Shown: positions 1 to 5,513 of the stretch, piece by piece
Position numbering within the stretch: the stretch's first letter is position 1
Layout of the letters: each line of letters opens with the position of its first letter
NCBI GenBank assembly: GCA_964502665.1
Contig: CAZCXP010000145.1
Span: forward strand, 1-6,015
Source: SOKG01 sp964502665
GTDB lineage: Bacteria; Chloroflexota; Dehalococcoidia; SZUA-161
DNA: 6,015 bases
Reading direction: 5' to 3'
Made by a program: the position numbers and the translations under genes
The notes under the pieces: model-generated
The model's database searches: none
Told to the model about the DNA's origin: nothing
The model's input: only the letters and a program-made list of their open reading frames with translations

Positions 1-13
1 CAAGAGATAGACG

Positions 14-42
14 TTGATTTGCCCCGAGATAACATTTATACT
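14..42 (+). promoter_or_regulatory. Sigma70-type promoter for the EF-Tu-domain-like gene
   Basis: A -35 box TTGATT (14-19) and a -10 box TATACT (37-42) are separated by exactly 17 bases. They match the TTGACA/TATAAT consensus at 4 and 5 of 6 positions. Transcription should start near base 49, giving a leader of about 30 bases before the start codon at 81. This is read directly from sequence; activity is inferred. Confidence 0.65.
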
Positions 43-67
43 AGCAACCAAATTCAGACCAATAGAT

Positions 68-76
68 GGGAGGTGA
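68..76 (+). promoter_or_regulatory. Shine-Dalgarno site that fixes the start at 81
   Basis: GGGAGGTGA lies four bases before the ATG at 81. An in-frame ATG at 66 overlaps this site and has no ribosome binding site of its own, so the start at 81 is preferred. Confidence 0.75.
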
Positions 77-80
77 GAGA

Positions 81-332
81 ATGCCAGAGGAACAAGTCGG
101 CAGGGTAAGCACGTTCTTTGCCCGACCGGTGGTGGCAGGCATTGATTTGACCTCTACCCTCAACGTCGGGGACAGAATCCACATTCAGGGACACACCACC
201 GACCTTGAGCTTACCGTGGAGTCAATGCAGATCAACAATGTGGACGTTAAGCAGGGCAACCCAGGGGATTCCATAGGGATCAAGGTTCCTAACCGAGTGC
301 GGCCCGGCGACCACGTCTATAAGATCACCTAG
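81..332 (+). CDS. Stand-alone EF-Tu domain 2-like small protein (translation elongation factor-like)
   Basis: This 83-residue soluble protein resembles the second beta-barrel domain of translational GTPases, without any GTPase domain. Typical barrel strand and turn signatures are visible: NVGDRIHIQG (28-37), a VESMQI strand (46-51), GDSIGIKV (62-69) and VRPGDHVYKI (73-82). There are no P-loop, NKxD or other G motifs, no signal peptide and no membrane segment. Small proteins of this kind occur in several bacteria and archaea and are annotated as elongation factor-like; their function is not established. In EF-Tu this domain contacts aminoacyl-tRNA and the ribosome, so an RNA or protein binding role is a guess. 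The gene has its own promoter and strong Shine-Dalgarno site and looks monocistronic within the window. It converges on ribH with 51 bases between stop codons. The fold call is fairly sure; the function is unknown. Confidence 0.75.
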   Translation: MPEEQVGRVSTFFARPVVAGIDLTSTLNVGDRIHIQGHTTDLELTVESMQINNVDVKQGNPGDSIGIKVPNRVRPGDHVYKIT

Positions 333-383
333 TAGGATAGCCAGGGAATTGACGGCGCATTTACAGCCTGGTTCTTCCAGATA

Positions 384-857
384 CTAGGAGCCTTTTATCG
401 CCTTACCTAAGTTTGCCATCTCGATTGCGTGTAACGCTGCCTGAGAGCCGTAATTTCCTGCCTTCGTCCCTGCCCTCTCTATGGCTTGCTCCAGGGTATC
501 GGCAGTGACCACGCCCAAGATAACCGGCAGCCCGGTATCCAACCCCACTCTGGCTATCCCCTTGCTAACCTCACCAGCAATGTAATCGAAGTGTGGTGTT
601 CCGCCACGGATCACGGCACCGAGACAAACCACCGCATCATACCTGCCCGACTCAGCCAACTTCTTCGCGATAAGGGGTATTTCAAAAGAGCCAGGAGTCC
701 ACGCGATGTCGATGTCTTCATCTCTAACGCCGTGGCGAGACAATGTGTCCTCCGCTCCCTCCAAGAGCTTGCTGGTGATGAAATCATTGAAGCGCGAGAC
801 CACCACCCCAAACTTTAGCCCCTCTCCCAACAACTTGCCCACATAGCGCTTGGCCAC
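384..857 (-). CDS. ribH: 6,7-dimethyl-8-ribityllumazine synthase
   Basis: RibH condenses 5-amino-6-ribitylamino-uracil with 3,4-dihydroxy-2-butanone 4-phosphate to give lumazine, the penultimate step of riboflavin synthesis. The 157-residue length is normal for the family. Family motifs run in order: SRFND (21-25), with Phe23 placed to stack on the pyrimidine; WTPGSFEIP (53-61); GAVIRGGTPHFDY (80-92), containing the catalytic-type His89; and the C-terminal block around GNYGSQAALHAIEM (134-147), with Arg128 before it in the phosphate-binding position. The start is GTG at 855-857, chosen because AGGAGGAGG lies just upstream in the 19-base gap after ribBA and because the MAKRYVG N-terminus aligns with the usual start. 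It is the last gene of the ribE-ribBA-ribH operon. No clear intrinsic terminator is visible downstream. The family normally assembles into pentamers or 60-mer capsids; nothing here decides which. Confidence 0.96.
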   Translation of the reverse strand: MAKRYVGKLLGEGLKFGVVVSRFNDFITSKLLEGAEDTLSRHGVRDEDIDIAWTPGSFEIPLIAKKLAESGRYDAVVCLGAVIRGGTPHFDYIAGEVSKGIARVGLDTGLPVILGVVTADTLEQAIERAGTKAGNYGSQAALHAIEMANLGKAIKGS

Positions 858-876
858 TATTGACCTCCTCCTAATT

Positions 877-2082
877 TCATTCGTCCACCTTTAGGAGATG
901 CCCCATCTTCTTGCGCTTGGTCTCAAGGTACCTGAGATTTCGTGGATTGGGCGTAGCAAGGATAGGCACCGTCTCCACCACCTGCAGCCCATACCCCTCA
1001 AGTCCAATGACCTTTCGCGGATTGTTGGTGAGCAATCTGATATTGCGCACCCCGAGATCGGCCAGGATTTGGGCGCCGATACCATAATCCCGGATATCGC
1101 TCTCAAAACCCAGCGCCTCATTGGCCTCCACAGTATCCAAGCCCTGGTCCTGGAGAGCATACGCGCGAATCTTATTATGCAGGCCGATGCCCCGCCCCTC
1201 CTGACGCATGTACAGAAATACACCCCGTCCCTCATCAGCGATAGCTTTCATGGCAAGGTCGATCTGCTCCCCGCAATCACAGCGCAGGCTATGGAACACG
1301 TCACCTGTAAGACATTCACTATGCACACGGACCAGCACTGGCCGTTCACCATCGAGCTCACCCCTAGTCAAAGCCACGTGCTCATCAGGATCGATAGCGC
1401 TCTTATAAGCAATAGCAAGGAAATCCCCATACCTCGTGGGCAAGCTAGCCTCAGCTACCCGCTGGATTAGCTTCTCATGCAGACGACGATAGGCGATGAT
1501 CTGGGCCACGCTCACAATCTTGATCCCATGCTCCGCTGCCATTCGCTCCAACTGTGGCAAGCGCGCCATAGTGCCATCCTCGTTCATGATCTCACAGATA
1601 ACCCCCGCTGGATACAGCCCAGCTATCTTTGCCAGATCAACTACCGCTTCAGTATGGCCAGCGCGCACCAGAACGCCGCCCTCCCTGGCTCGCAAGGGGA
1701 ACATGTGACCGGGACGGGATAGGTCTTCAGGCCTGGTGGCAGGCTCAATGAGAGCTTCTATCGTGACTGCGCGATCGTGGGCTGATATCCCGGTGGTCAC
1801 GTTATGCTTGGCTTCAACAGATACGGTGAAAGGACTGGCGAACTTCGAGGTGTTATCATGAACCATCATAGGAATCCTCAATTCATCCAGCCTCTCCCCG
1901 GTCATGGCTATGCATATCAGCCCTCTGCCATATCTTGCCATGAAGTTGATTGCCTCCGGGGTGACCTTCTCGGCAGCTATTAGGAGGTCGCCTTCGTTCT
2001 CCCGCCCTTCGTCATCAACCACGATCAGGAACTTCCCAGCTTCTATGTCCTCGACCGCTTCTGGTATCGTCGCCAGCGCCAT
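877..2082 (-). CDS. ribBA: Bifunctional 3,4-dihydroxy-2-butanone-4-phosphate synthase / GTP cyclohydrolase II
   Basis: This two-domain cytoplasmic enzyme starts both branches of riboflavin synthesis. Residues about 1-200 form the RibB domain, which converts ribulose 5-phosphate to dihydroxybutanone phosphate plus formate. The acidic metal/substrate loop DDEGRENEGD is at 23-32, RPGHMFPL at 123-130, and GHTEA at 142-146, with Glu164 in CEIMNEDG. Residues about 205-400 form GTP cyclohydrolase II. The zinc ligands Cys257, Cys268 and Cys270 have the family spacing, followed by RQEGRGIGL (293-301), Asp329/Arg331 at the catalytic positions of LGFESDIRD, and LTNNPRK (351-357). All key residues of both domains appear intact, so both activities are expected, and 401 residues is the usual fusion length. 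The ATG at 2080-2082 has a GAGGG Shine-Dalgarno about eight bases upstream. It lies 17 bases after ribE and 19 before ribH, clearly co-transcribed. Confidence 0.97.
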   Translation of the reverse strand: MALATIPEAVEDIEAGKFLIVVDDEGRENEGDLLIAAEKVTPEAINFMARYGRGLICIAMTGERLDELRIPMMVHDNTSKFASPFTVSVEAKHNVTTGISAHDRAVTIEALIEPATRPEDLSRPGHMFPLRAREGGVLVRAGHTEAVVDLAKIAGLYPAGVICEIMNEDGTMARLPQLERMAAEHGIKIVSVAQIIAYRRLHEKLIQRVAEASLPTRYGDFLAIAYKSAIDPDEHVALTRGELDGERPVLVRVHSECLTGDVFHSLRCDCGEQIDLAMKAIADEGRGVFLYMRQEGRGIGLHNKIRAYALQDQGLDTVEANEALGFESDIRDYGIGAQILADLGVRNIRLLTNNPRKVIGLEGYGLQVVETVPILATPNPRNLRYLETKRKKMGHLLKVDE

Positions 2083-2099
2083 TTCAAACCCTCTAACAC

Positions 2100-2729
2100 C
2101 TACGTAGTCAAGAAACCGTGCTCGCCAAGAAACTCAAGGCTTAGGCCTTGTTTGCTTTCCACTCCCATTCTTTCCACATACTTGGCCATTATGTCAACTT
2201 CCAAATTGACCACTTCCCCAACTCGCTTACCCGCCAATGTAGTGTGTTTCTGCGTATACGCAACCAGGGAGACCGCGAAGGAGGTCGCATCGCAACGAAT
2301 GATGGTAAGGCTGACCCCATCCGCAGCAATATAGCCTTTCTCAACCAGATACCTCGTTATATCCGGCGGCGCAGCAACCTCCATCAACAGCGCTTCCCCC
2401 TCCGGCACCATTGACATTATTTTCCCCGTGCCATCCACATGCCCCTGAACAAAGTGCCCACCAAAACGACCATCTGCCGCCAGCGACCGCTCCAGATTAA
2501 CCCCCTGCCCTGGAAGCAGTGACCCAAGGTTGGTACGGCGCAGTGTCTCAGGCATTACATCAACCGAAAAGGTATTACCGCCAATGTTAGTAACCGTCAG
2601 GCAGGTGCCATTAACGGCAATGCTATCGCCCACCTTCGTCCCCTTAACAACCTCGGTGGCCGAGATAGTAAGCCTGCCCGGCTGGACGGCTGTGACTATG
2701 CCTACTTCCTCAACAATACCGGTGAACAT
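2100..2729 (-). CDS. ribE: Riboflavin synthase, alpha chain
   Basis: RibE dismutates two lumazine molecules into riboflavin and the pyrimidine that RibH recycles. The 209 residues hold two tandem lumazine-binding beta-barrels (about 1-97 and 98-190). Repeat 1 opens with MFTGIVEE and has GDSIAVNGTCLTVT (35-48), with Cys43 at the position of the E. coli active-site cysteine. GGHFVQGHVDG (90-100) carries His92 and His97. Repeat 2 has ADGVSLTI (136-143) with Ser140, then NLEVDIMAKY (175-184). The C-terminal helix used for trimerisation is present. I chose the ATG at 2727-2729 because MFTGIVEE is the near-universal start of the family. A longer in-frame reading from a TTG at 2777 would begin about at the predicted transcription start and adds 16 unconserved residues. 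The Shine-Dalgarno before 2729 is weak (GAAG only). It is the first gene of the operon; ribD is not adjacent. Confidence 0.95.
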   Translation of the reverse strand: MFTGIVEEVGIVTAVQPGRLTISATEVVKGTKVGDSIAVNGTCLTVTNIGGNTFSVDVMPETLRRTNLGSLLPGQGVNLERSLAADGRFGGHFVQGHVDGTGKIMSMVPEGEALLMEVAAPPDITRYLVEKGYIAADGVSLTIIRCDATSFAVSLVAYTQKHTTLAGKRVGEVVNLEVDIMAKYVERMGVESKQGLSLEFLGEHGFLTT

Positions 2730-2762
2730 GTCTTCAGCGTGATTTCGTACCAGTACCTGCGC

Positions 2763-2787
2763 AGAATGATCACGCAAAGGTCATTCT
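2763..2787. promoter_or_regulatory. Operator-like dyad over the ribE transcription start
   Basis: The half-sites AGAATGA (2763-2769) and TCATTCT (2781-2787) are perfect inverted complements separated by 11 bases. One arm overlaps the -10 box and the centre (2775) coincides with the predicted start of transcription. It could be a repressor binding site, or a small RNA hairpin if transcription began further upstream. No cognate regulator is visible in the window, so the function is inferred only. Confidence 0.35.
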
Positions 2788-2811
2788 ATCACCTTGCGCA
2801 TTGCGGTGCAA
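2783..2811 (-). promoter_or_regulatory. Sigma70-type promoter of the ribE-ribBA-ribH operon
   Basis: On the minus strand, TTGCAC (2811-2806) and TAGAAT (2788-2783) are 17 bases apart. The -10 matches consensus at 5 of 6 positions and the -35 at 3 of 6 (TTG conserved). Transcription should start near 2776, leaving a leader of about 45 bases before the ribE ATG. This is too short for an FMN riboswitch (RFN element, well over 100 nt), and none of its conserved sequence is seen. Confidence 0.55.
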
Positions 2812-2822
2812 CTACGAGCGTG

Positions 2823-2863
2823 TAAGAGGGCTGCCTGCGGCGTTGCCGCAGGCAGCCCTCTTA
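2823..2863 (-). terminator. Perfect 19-bp GC-rich hairpin, probable terminator/insulator after the anti-sigma gene
   Basis: Arms 2823-2841 and 2845-2863 are perfectly complementary over 19 bp around a three-base loop. The hairpin lies 40 bases past the anti-sigma stop codon and 11 bases before the ribE -35 box, the right place to stop read-through from the sigma operon. There is no proper U-tract on either strand: the minus side continues CACGCTCG, and the plus side has only a loose GATTTATCG. Efficiency as a classical intrinsic terminator is therefore uncertain. Confidence 0.55.
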
Positions 2864-2875
2864 GATTTATCGTCT

Positions 2876-2890
2876 ACCCCTTGCAGGGGT
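2876..2890 (-). other. Small second hairpin downstream of the anti-sigma gene
   Basis: ACCCCT and AGGGGT form a perfect 6-bp stem with a TGC loop (ACCCCT-TGC-AGGGGT on the plus strand), 13 bases beyond the anti-sigma stop codon. It has no U-tract. Together with the 19-bp hairpin it gives two tandem stems at the 3' end of the sigma operon transcript, which may protect or end the RNA. Confidence 0.35.
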
Positions 2891-2903
2891 CTTCCTATAC
2901 GAG

Positions 2904-3557
2904 CTATGTCGCACTCCATCTTCGACGTTGCCGCCTGACGAAGAACATGAGGGCAACCAGGACAAGAACCAGCACCCCTATGGCTATCTCGATCTGGCGC
3001 AACGGCCAACCTGCTGCCGGCTCGCCCGAGATTTCCTCCTCACCACCGGAAGTAACCCCCAGCCCAACCCCATAAGAACCAGCGTCATCTGTTGGAGCTT
3101 CCTCCGCAAGGGTCGGGGCTGGCTCGGGGATGACCTCCGCGGGCTCATTACCTCTCGCTTCGGTCGTATATGCAGGCTCAGTAAGGACCTCTTTCCCGCC
3201 AGGACCAGCGTCATGTGGGACAACCTGCAAGAAATCCACCATAAGCAGTGCTATGAGGGCGACGGTGGCAAGCGCAGTTGCCGGGCGTAGCCAACGAAGG
3301 CTCTGTGGACGGAATATGCTTACCCGGCCAGTATCAACCCCTCTTATAGCAAACGACCTCGGTGCTGGCACCAGTGGCACCTGGTTAAGCAGATGCACCG
3401 TCATCTGCAACGATTCAAGCTCGTTGGAGCAAGCCTCGCATATCTCGAGGTGACGCTCAACTACACCCCGGTTCTCGCTATCGAGGCGGTTATCAATGTA
3501 TTCTGAGAGCATGCCCCGGACTTTGTGGCATCGTCTCTTTCTTCCACCTGGAAACAT
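2904..3557 (-). CDS. Zinc-finger (zf-HC2) anti-sigma factor with two membrane segments
   Basis: This 217-residue membrane protein probably holds the neighbouring ECF sigma factor inactive. The N-terminal anti-sigma zinc module is visible: Cys10, then after 25 residues His36-x3-Cys40-x2-Cys43 (HLEICEAC), the classic zinc-binding ZAS pattern. A hydrophobic segment at about 92-112 is followed by an outside linker (about 113-186) rich in Pro, Glu, Ala and Gly and strongly acidic. A second hydrophobic segment (about 189-207) is followed by an Arg-rich tail (RRQRRRW). Predicted topology is both ends inside, which is less usual than the single-pass form. The ATG at 3555-3557 has GGAGAGG upstream, and the sigma stop codon is fused to that site (TAGGAGAGG). 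The 17-base gap suggests translational coupling. No enzymatic sensor domain is recognisable in the linker. The role is sure by context and motif; the signal sensed is unknown. Confidence 0.85.
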   Translation of the reverse strand: MFPGGRKRRCHKVRGMLSEYIDNRLDSENRGVVERHLEICEACSNELESLQMTVHLLNQVPLVPAPRSFAIRGVDTGRVSIFRPQSLRWLRPATALATVALIALLMVDFLQVVPHDAGPGGKEVLTEPAYTTEARGNEPAEVIPEPAPTLAEEAPTDDAGSYGVGLGVTSGGEEEISGEPAAGWPLRQIEIAIGVLVLVLVALMFFVRRQRRRWSAT

Positions 3558-3574
3558 GGCTGCCCTAACCTCTC

Positions 3575-4159
3575 CTACTTATGTTGACGGAATTCAGCGG
3601 GTAAAAGTTCCCTGCGCTGGAGCAAAAAATCCCTCAGCCGGGCCCGCCCCCTGTTCAGCCGTGATTTCACGGTACCCAGGGAGCTGCGCGTGGCATGACA
3701 TATCTCCTCGTAGCTCAGCCCCTGAATATCACGGAGTATTACCGCCAGACGTTGGTCCTGGGGAAGATGGATTAGGCCCTCGTTAAGGAATCGGCCCAGC
3801 TCCCGGCGCACGACATAATCCTCAGGCGACTCAGCATCATTCTGTAGGGGGAGGTCTCCTGACACCTCGAGCAGAGTATCCAAGGATGTAACACGCGCAC
3901 GCCGAGCCACCCTCATTTTGTCGTAACAGGAGTTGGCGGTAATGCGCAGAATCCAGGTCTTGAAACTGCCGCCTCTGAACTTGCCGATGGCTCTATATCC
4001 AGAAAGGAATGCATCCTGAGTAGCATCCTCGGCTGCCTCAGTATTACCCAGCATCCGCAGGGCAAGGTTATAGACCAAGCGTTGATATTGCTCAACCAGC
4101 AGATTGAAAGCCTCGACATCTCCCGCTCGACTCCTCGATACCAATTCCCGTTCTTCCAT
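3575..4159 (-). CDS. ECF-type RNA polymerase sigma factor (sigma-70 family)
   Basis: This 194-residue alternative sigma factor directs RNA polymerase to a specific promoter set. Sigma region 2 spans about 23-85, with the core-binding and -10 recognition block (YNLALRMLGNTEAAEDATQDAF, abbreviated here to key parts NLALRML and DATQDAF) and the FKTWILRITAN stretch (66-76). A variable linker (about 86-125) follows. Region 4 (about 127-178) contains LPQDQRLAVILRD and the helix-turn-helix LSYEEI...GTVKSRLNRGRARL. Regions 1 and 3 are absent, which defines the ECF (SigW/RpoE-like) group. Start: a TTG at 4160-4162 immediately precedes the ATG at 4157-4159. I prefer the ATG, with a GGGGGG purine run (4163-4168) as a weak ribosome site. 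It is followed by its anti-sigma gene. No convincing minus-strand sigma70 or ECF promoter is seen upstream; TATAAA-like and TAGAAT sequences occur without a good -35. Confidence 0.93.
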   Translation of the reverse strand: MEERELVSRSRAGDVEAFNLLVEQYQRLVYNLALRMLGNTEAAEDATQDAFLSGYRAIGKFRGGSFKTWILRITANSCYDKMRVARRARVTSLDTLLEVSGDLPLQNDAESPEDYVVRRELGRFLNEGLIHLPQDQRLAVILRDIQGLSYEEICHATRSSLGTVKSRLNRGRARLRDFLLQRRELLPAEFRQHK

Positions 4160-4199
4160 CAACCCCCCGTTTGCGAGGCATGATAAACCCTGGCTGTCC

Positions 4200-4229
4200 T
4201 TGACTGGAGAGCCACCTTCTATTTATACT
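4200..4229 (+). promoter_or_regulatory. Sigma70-type promoter for lepB
   Basis: TTGACT (4200-4205) and TATACT (4224-4229) are 18 bases apart, each matching consensus at 5 of 6 positions. The predicted start near 4236 gives a leader of about 77 bases before lepB. The site lies in the 153-base divergent gap shared with the sigma factor gene, so proteins bound here could influence both directions. Confidence 0.6.
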
Positions 4230-4247
4230 AAACTCAGCTCAGGCAAA

Positions 4248-4288
4248 GCCGTGTTAATTCTACCACGTTTGGCTTGTGCATTCTAACC
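4248..4288. repeat. Two imperfect tandem copies in the lepB leader
   Basis: GCCGTGTTAATTCTACC (4248-4264) and GCTTGTGCATTCTAACC (4272-4288) are similar units, each ending in ATTCTA. On the minus strand each gives a TAGAAT (4262-4257 and 4285-4280), a -10-like sequence in the direction of the sigma factor gene. They may be a repeated binding site or chance; similarity is moderate. Confidence 0.25.
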
Positions 4289-4312
4289 CGGTGATCAGGG
4301 CAAAGATAAAAC

Positions 4313-4867
4313 ATGAGACCTGTTTTCCGCGAGGTCCTCCAGATCGTTCTGCTGGCAGTTGTTGTCTTCTTAGTCCTACATTTCCTGATACAAAACTTCA
4401 GGATCGAAGGCTCGAGCATGGAGCCGAATCTCCACAGCGGTCAGTACGTTCTGGTTAACAAGATGGCCTATTGGTTTGGGCACGGTCCCAGCAGAGGCGA
4501 CGTCATCGTCTTCCATGCACCCGATCAGCCTCGGGCCGATCGGATCAAGAGGGTAATCGCGCTGCCGGGCGAGACGATAGAGGTAAAAAGGGATGGCACC
4601 GTCTATATTGACGGCGATCAACTAGATGAACCGTACTTGGAGTCAGCGGACCCCGGCAACAAATATGGGACCTGGACAGTGCCCGAGGACAACTACTTCG
4701 TCATGGGAGACAACCGTCTCAACAGCTTCGATTCTCGGAGTGTATCCAGCCCTGTTGGAATTCCCCGGGGAAACATAATAGGCAAGGCGTGGCTCGTCAT
4801 CTGGCCTATCGGTAATTGGGGATGTGCTCCAAACAGCTCTCCCGTCCCATTGGCAGCAGCATCTTGA
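4313..4867 (+). CDS. lepB: Signal peptidase I
   Basis: This membrane-bound serine protease removes signal peptides from exported proteins. The 184-residue S26-family protein has one N-terminal transmembrane anchor (about 7-26) and an extracytoplasmic catalytic domain, the short form common outside proteobacteria. The Ser/Lys dyad is visible: nucleophile Ser35 in GSSMEPNL (33-40) and general base Lys79 in RIKRVIALPGE (77-87). The conserved RGDVIVF (61-67) and MGDNRLNSFDSR (131-142) boxes are present, so the enzyme should be active. The ATG at 4313 is the first start after an in-frame stop at 4307-4309. Its Shine-Dalgarno is poor (AGGG about 12 bases upstream). It is transcribed divergently from the ECF sigma factor. 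The next gene has its own promoter, so lepB may be monocistronic, although no terminator is seen in 4868-4922. Confidence 0.95.
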   Translation: MRPVFREVLQIVLLAVVVFLVLHFLIQNFRIEGSSMEPNLHSGQYVLVNKMAYWFGHGPSRGDVIVFHAPDQPRADRIKRVIALPGETIEVKRDGTVYIDGDQLDEPYLESADPGNKYGTWTVPEDNYFVMGDNRLNSFDSRSVSSPVGIPRGNIIGKAWLVIWPIGNWGCAPNSSPVPLAAAS

Positions 4868-4922
4868 TATCGACTCCAGGAAAATCAAGCCACAGCCAGA
4901 GAACTTGAACCTCGTCATCTGA

Positions 4923-4951
4923 TTGACAATTCCCCTACCGTAAACTACAAT
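4923..4951 (+). promoter_or_regulatory. Near-consensus sigma70 promoter for the Trm112-like gene
   Basis: A perfect TTGACA (4923-4928), a 17-base spacer and TACAAT (4946-4951, 5 of 6) make this the best promoter in the window. The expected start is near 4958, leaving a leader of about 30 bases that contains the GGAGG ribosome site. It probably drives both the Trm112-like gene and the small membrane protein downstream. Confidence 0.8.
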
Positions 4952-4973
4952 TAGGCACGATTGAGAACCTTCC

Positions 4974-4978
4974 GGAGG
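4974..4978 (+). promoter_or_regulatory. Shine-Dalgarno site that fixes the start at 4988
   Basis: GGAGG lies nine bases before the ATG at 4988. An in-frame TTG at 4961 would sit almost at the predicted transcription start and lacks a ribosome site, so it is rejected as the start. Confidence 0.75.
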
Positions 4979-4987
4979 ACAGGTGCT

Positions 4988-5170
4988 ATGAAGAGAGAGT
5001 TGATGGATATTCTGGCTTGCCCGATGTGCAAAGGGCCCCTTCAGCTCGAGGTGACCGAGGAGGACGAGAACGAGGTAATCACGGGATCACTAAAGTGCAC
5101 TCAGTGCCGTGAGAATTATCCGATCAATGACGCTATCCCTAATCTGCTGCCCCCAGACCTTCGTGATTGA
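4988..5170 (+). CDS. Trm112 family zinc-ribbon-like small protein
   Basis: This 60-residue protein begins MKRELMDILACPMCKGPL and ends around YPINDAIPNLLP, the hallmark pattern of the Trm112/UPF0434 family. Two cysteine pairs, Cys11/Cys14 and Cys37/Cys40, can bind one zinc ion. In eukaryotes and archaea Trm112 is an activating partner for several methyltransferases acting on tRNA, rRNA and release factors. For bacterial homologues a similar partner role is suspected but not established, so the family call is firm and the function open. No methyltransferase gene is adjacent. The gene starts at the ATG 4988 after a near-consensus promoter and GGAGG. It is followed after 73 bases by a small membrane protein gene, probably on the same transcript. 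Confidence 0.88.
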   Translation: MKRELMDILACPMCKGPLQLEVTEEDENEVITGSLKCTQCRENYPINDAIPNLLPPDLRD

Positions 5171-5243
5171 GGCCCAGGTAATTCGATGCAAGCCGTCTTC
5201 CGCGATCCTTTCAAGGACCAAGGTTAGGAGGTAAGAACACGTA

Positions 5244-5501
5244 ATGGCTAAGTTTAGAATTGGCGGTGCGATCGTCAGCGTTGGCTGCCTTGTTCTTGCC
5301 GGTCTATTCATATGGGGGCTAGTTGCTGGTGAGCCCTGGCGCTTCTGGGCAATCGCTGCTCCCGTGATCATTGGCTTCTCGGCAGCTTTGGGAATAGGTT
5401 TCTCTATCGGCCGACTGATGGCGTCTACCCGCATTGAAGAGAACCCCAAGCCTCAACCCGAAGAACAAAGCACCCCAGCTTTATCCTCTGAACAGCACTG
5501 A
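5244..5501 (+). CDS. Small membrane protein of unknown function, two TM segments
   Basis: I do not recognise the family of this 85-residue protein. A short basic N-terminus (MAKFR) precedes a hydrophobic helix at about 6-28. A short turn containing EPWRFW leads to a second helix at about 34-58 rich in Gly, Ala and Ile, and then a polar tail (about 60-85) rich in Glu, Pro, Gln and Ser. By the positive-inside rule both termini probably face the cytoplasm. The ATG at 5244 is preceded by AGGAGGT (5226-5232), a strong site with slightly long spacing of 11 bases. No separate promoter is evident in the 73-base gap, so co-transcription with the Trm112-like gene is likely. It ends 12 bases from the convergent queD stop codon with no terminator between. 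That it is a real gene rests on the ribosome site and the coherent membrane pattern. Confidence 0.75.
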   Translation: MAKFRIGGAIVSVGCLVLAGLFIWGLVAGEPWRFWAIAAPVIIGFSAALGIGFSIGRLMASTRIEENPKPQPEEQSTPALSSEQH

Positions 5502-5513
5502 CTCAAACCATCA

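Noticed and set aside
66..80. Five-codon N-terminal extension of the EF-Tu-domain-like protein from the ATG at 66
   Set aside because: That ATG overlaps the strong Shine-Dalgarno for the ATG at 81 and has no ribosome site of its own.
339..373. Possible terminator hairpin between the convergent 81-332 gene and ribH
   Set aside because: Only a 7-bp stem with a G-U pair around a 21-base loop and no U-tract on either strand.
898..1722. Open plus-strand frames opposite ribBA
   Set aside because: They are antisense shadows of a gene with complete catalytic motifs and have no family features of their own.
2730..2777. Longer ribE start at the TTG 2777
   Set aside because: It lies about at the predicted transcription start and adds residues before the family's standard MFTGIVEE N-terminus.
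2730..2903. FMN riboswitch before ribE
   Set aside because: None of the conserved RFN sequence is present, and the predicted leader is about 45 bases.
3130..3453. Open plus-strand frame opposite the anti-sigma gene
   Set aside because: Low-complexity Ser/Thr/Arg-rich translation with no ribosome site; it is a shadow of the minus-strand gene.
5186..5227. Thirteen-codon mini-ORF whose stop overlaps the ribosome site of the 5244 gene
   Set aside because: It has an AGGT a few bases upstream and could be a leader peptide, but so short a frame is expected by chance and it shows no codon pattern suggesting attenuation.
5090..5449. Minus-strand open frame across the Trm112-like and small membrane protein genes
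   Set aside because: It opposes two genes that have clear ribosome sites and a near-consensus promoter, and it shows no recognisable domain.
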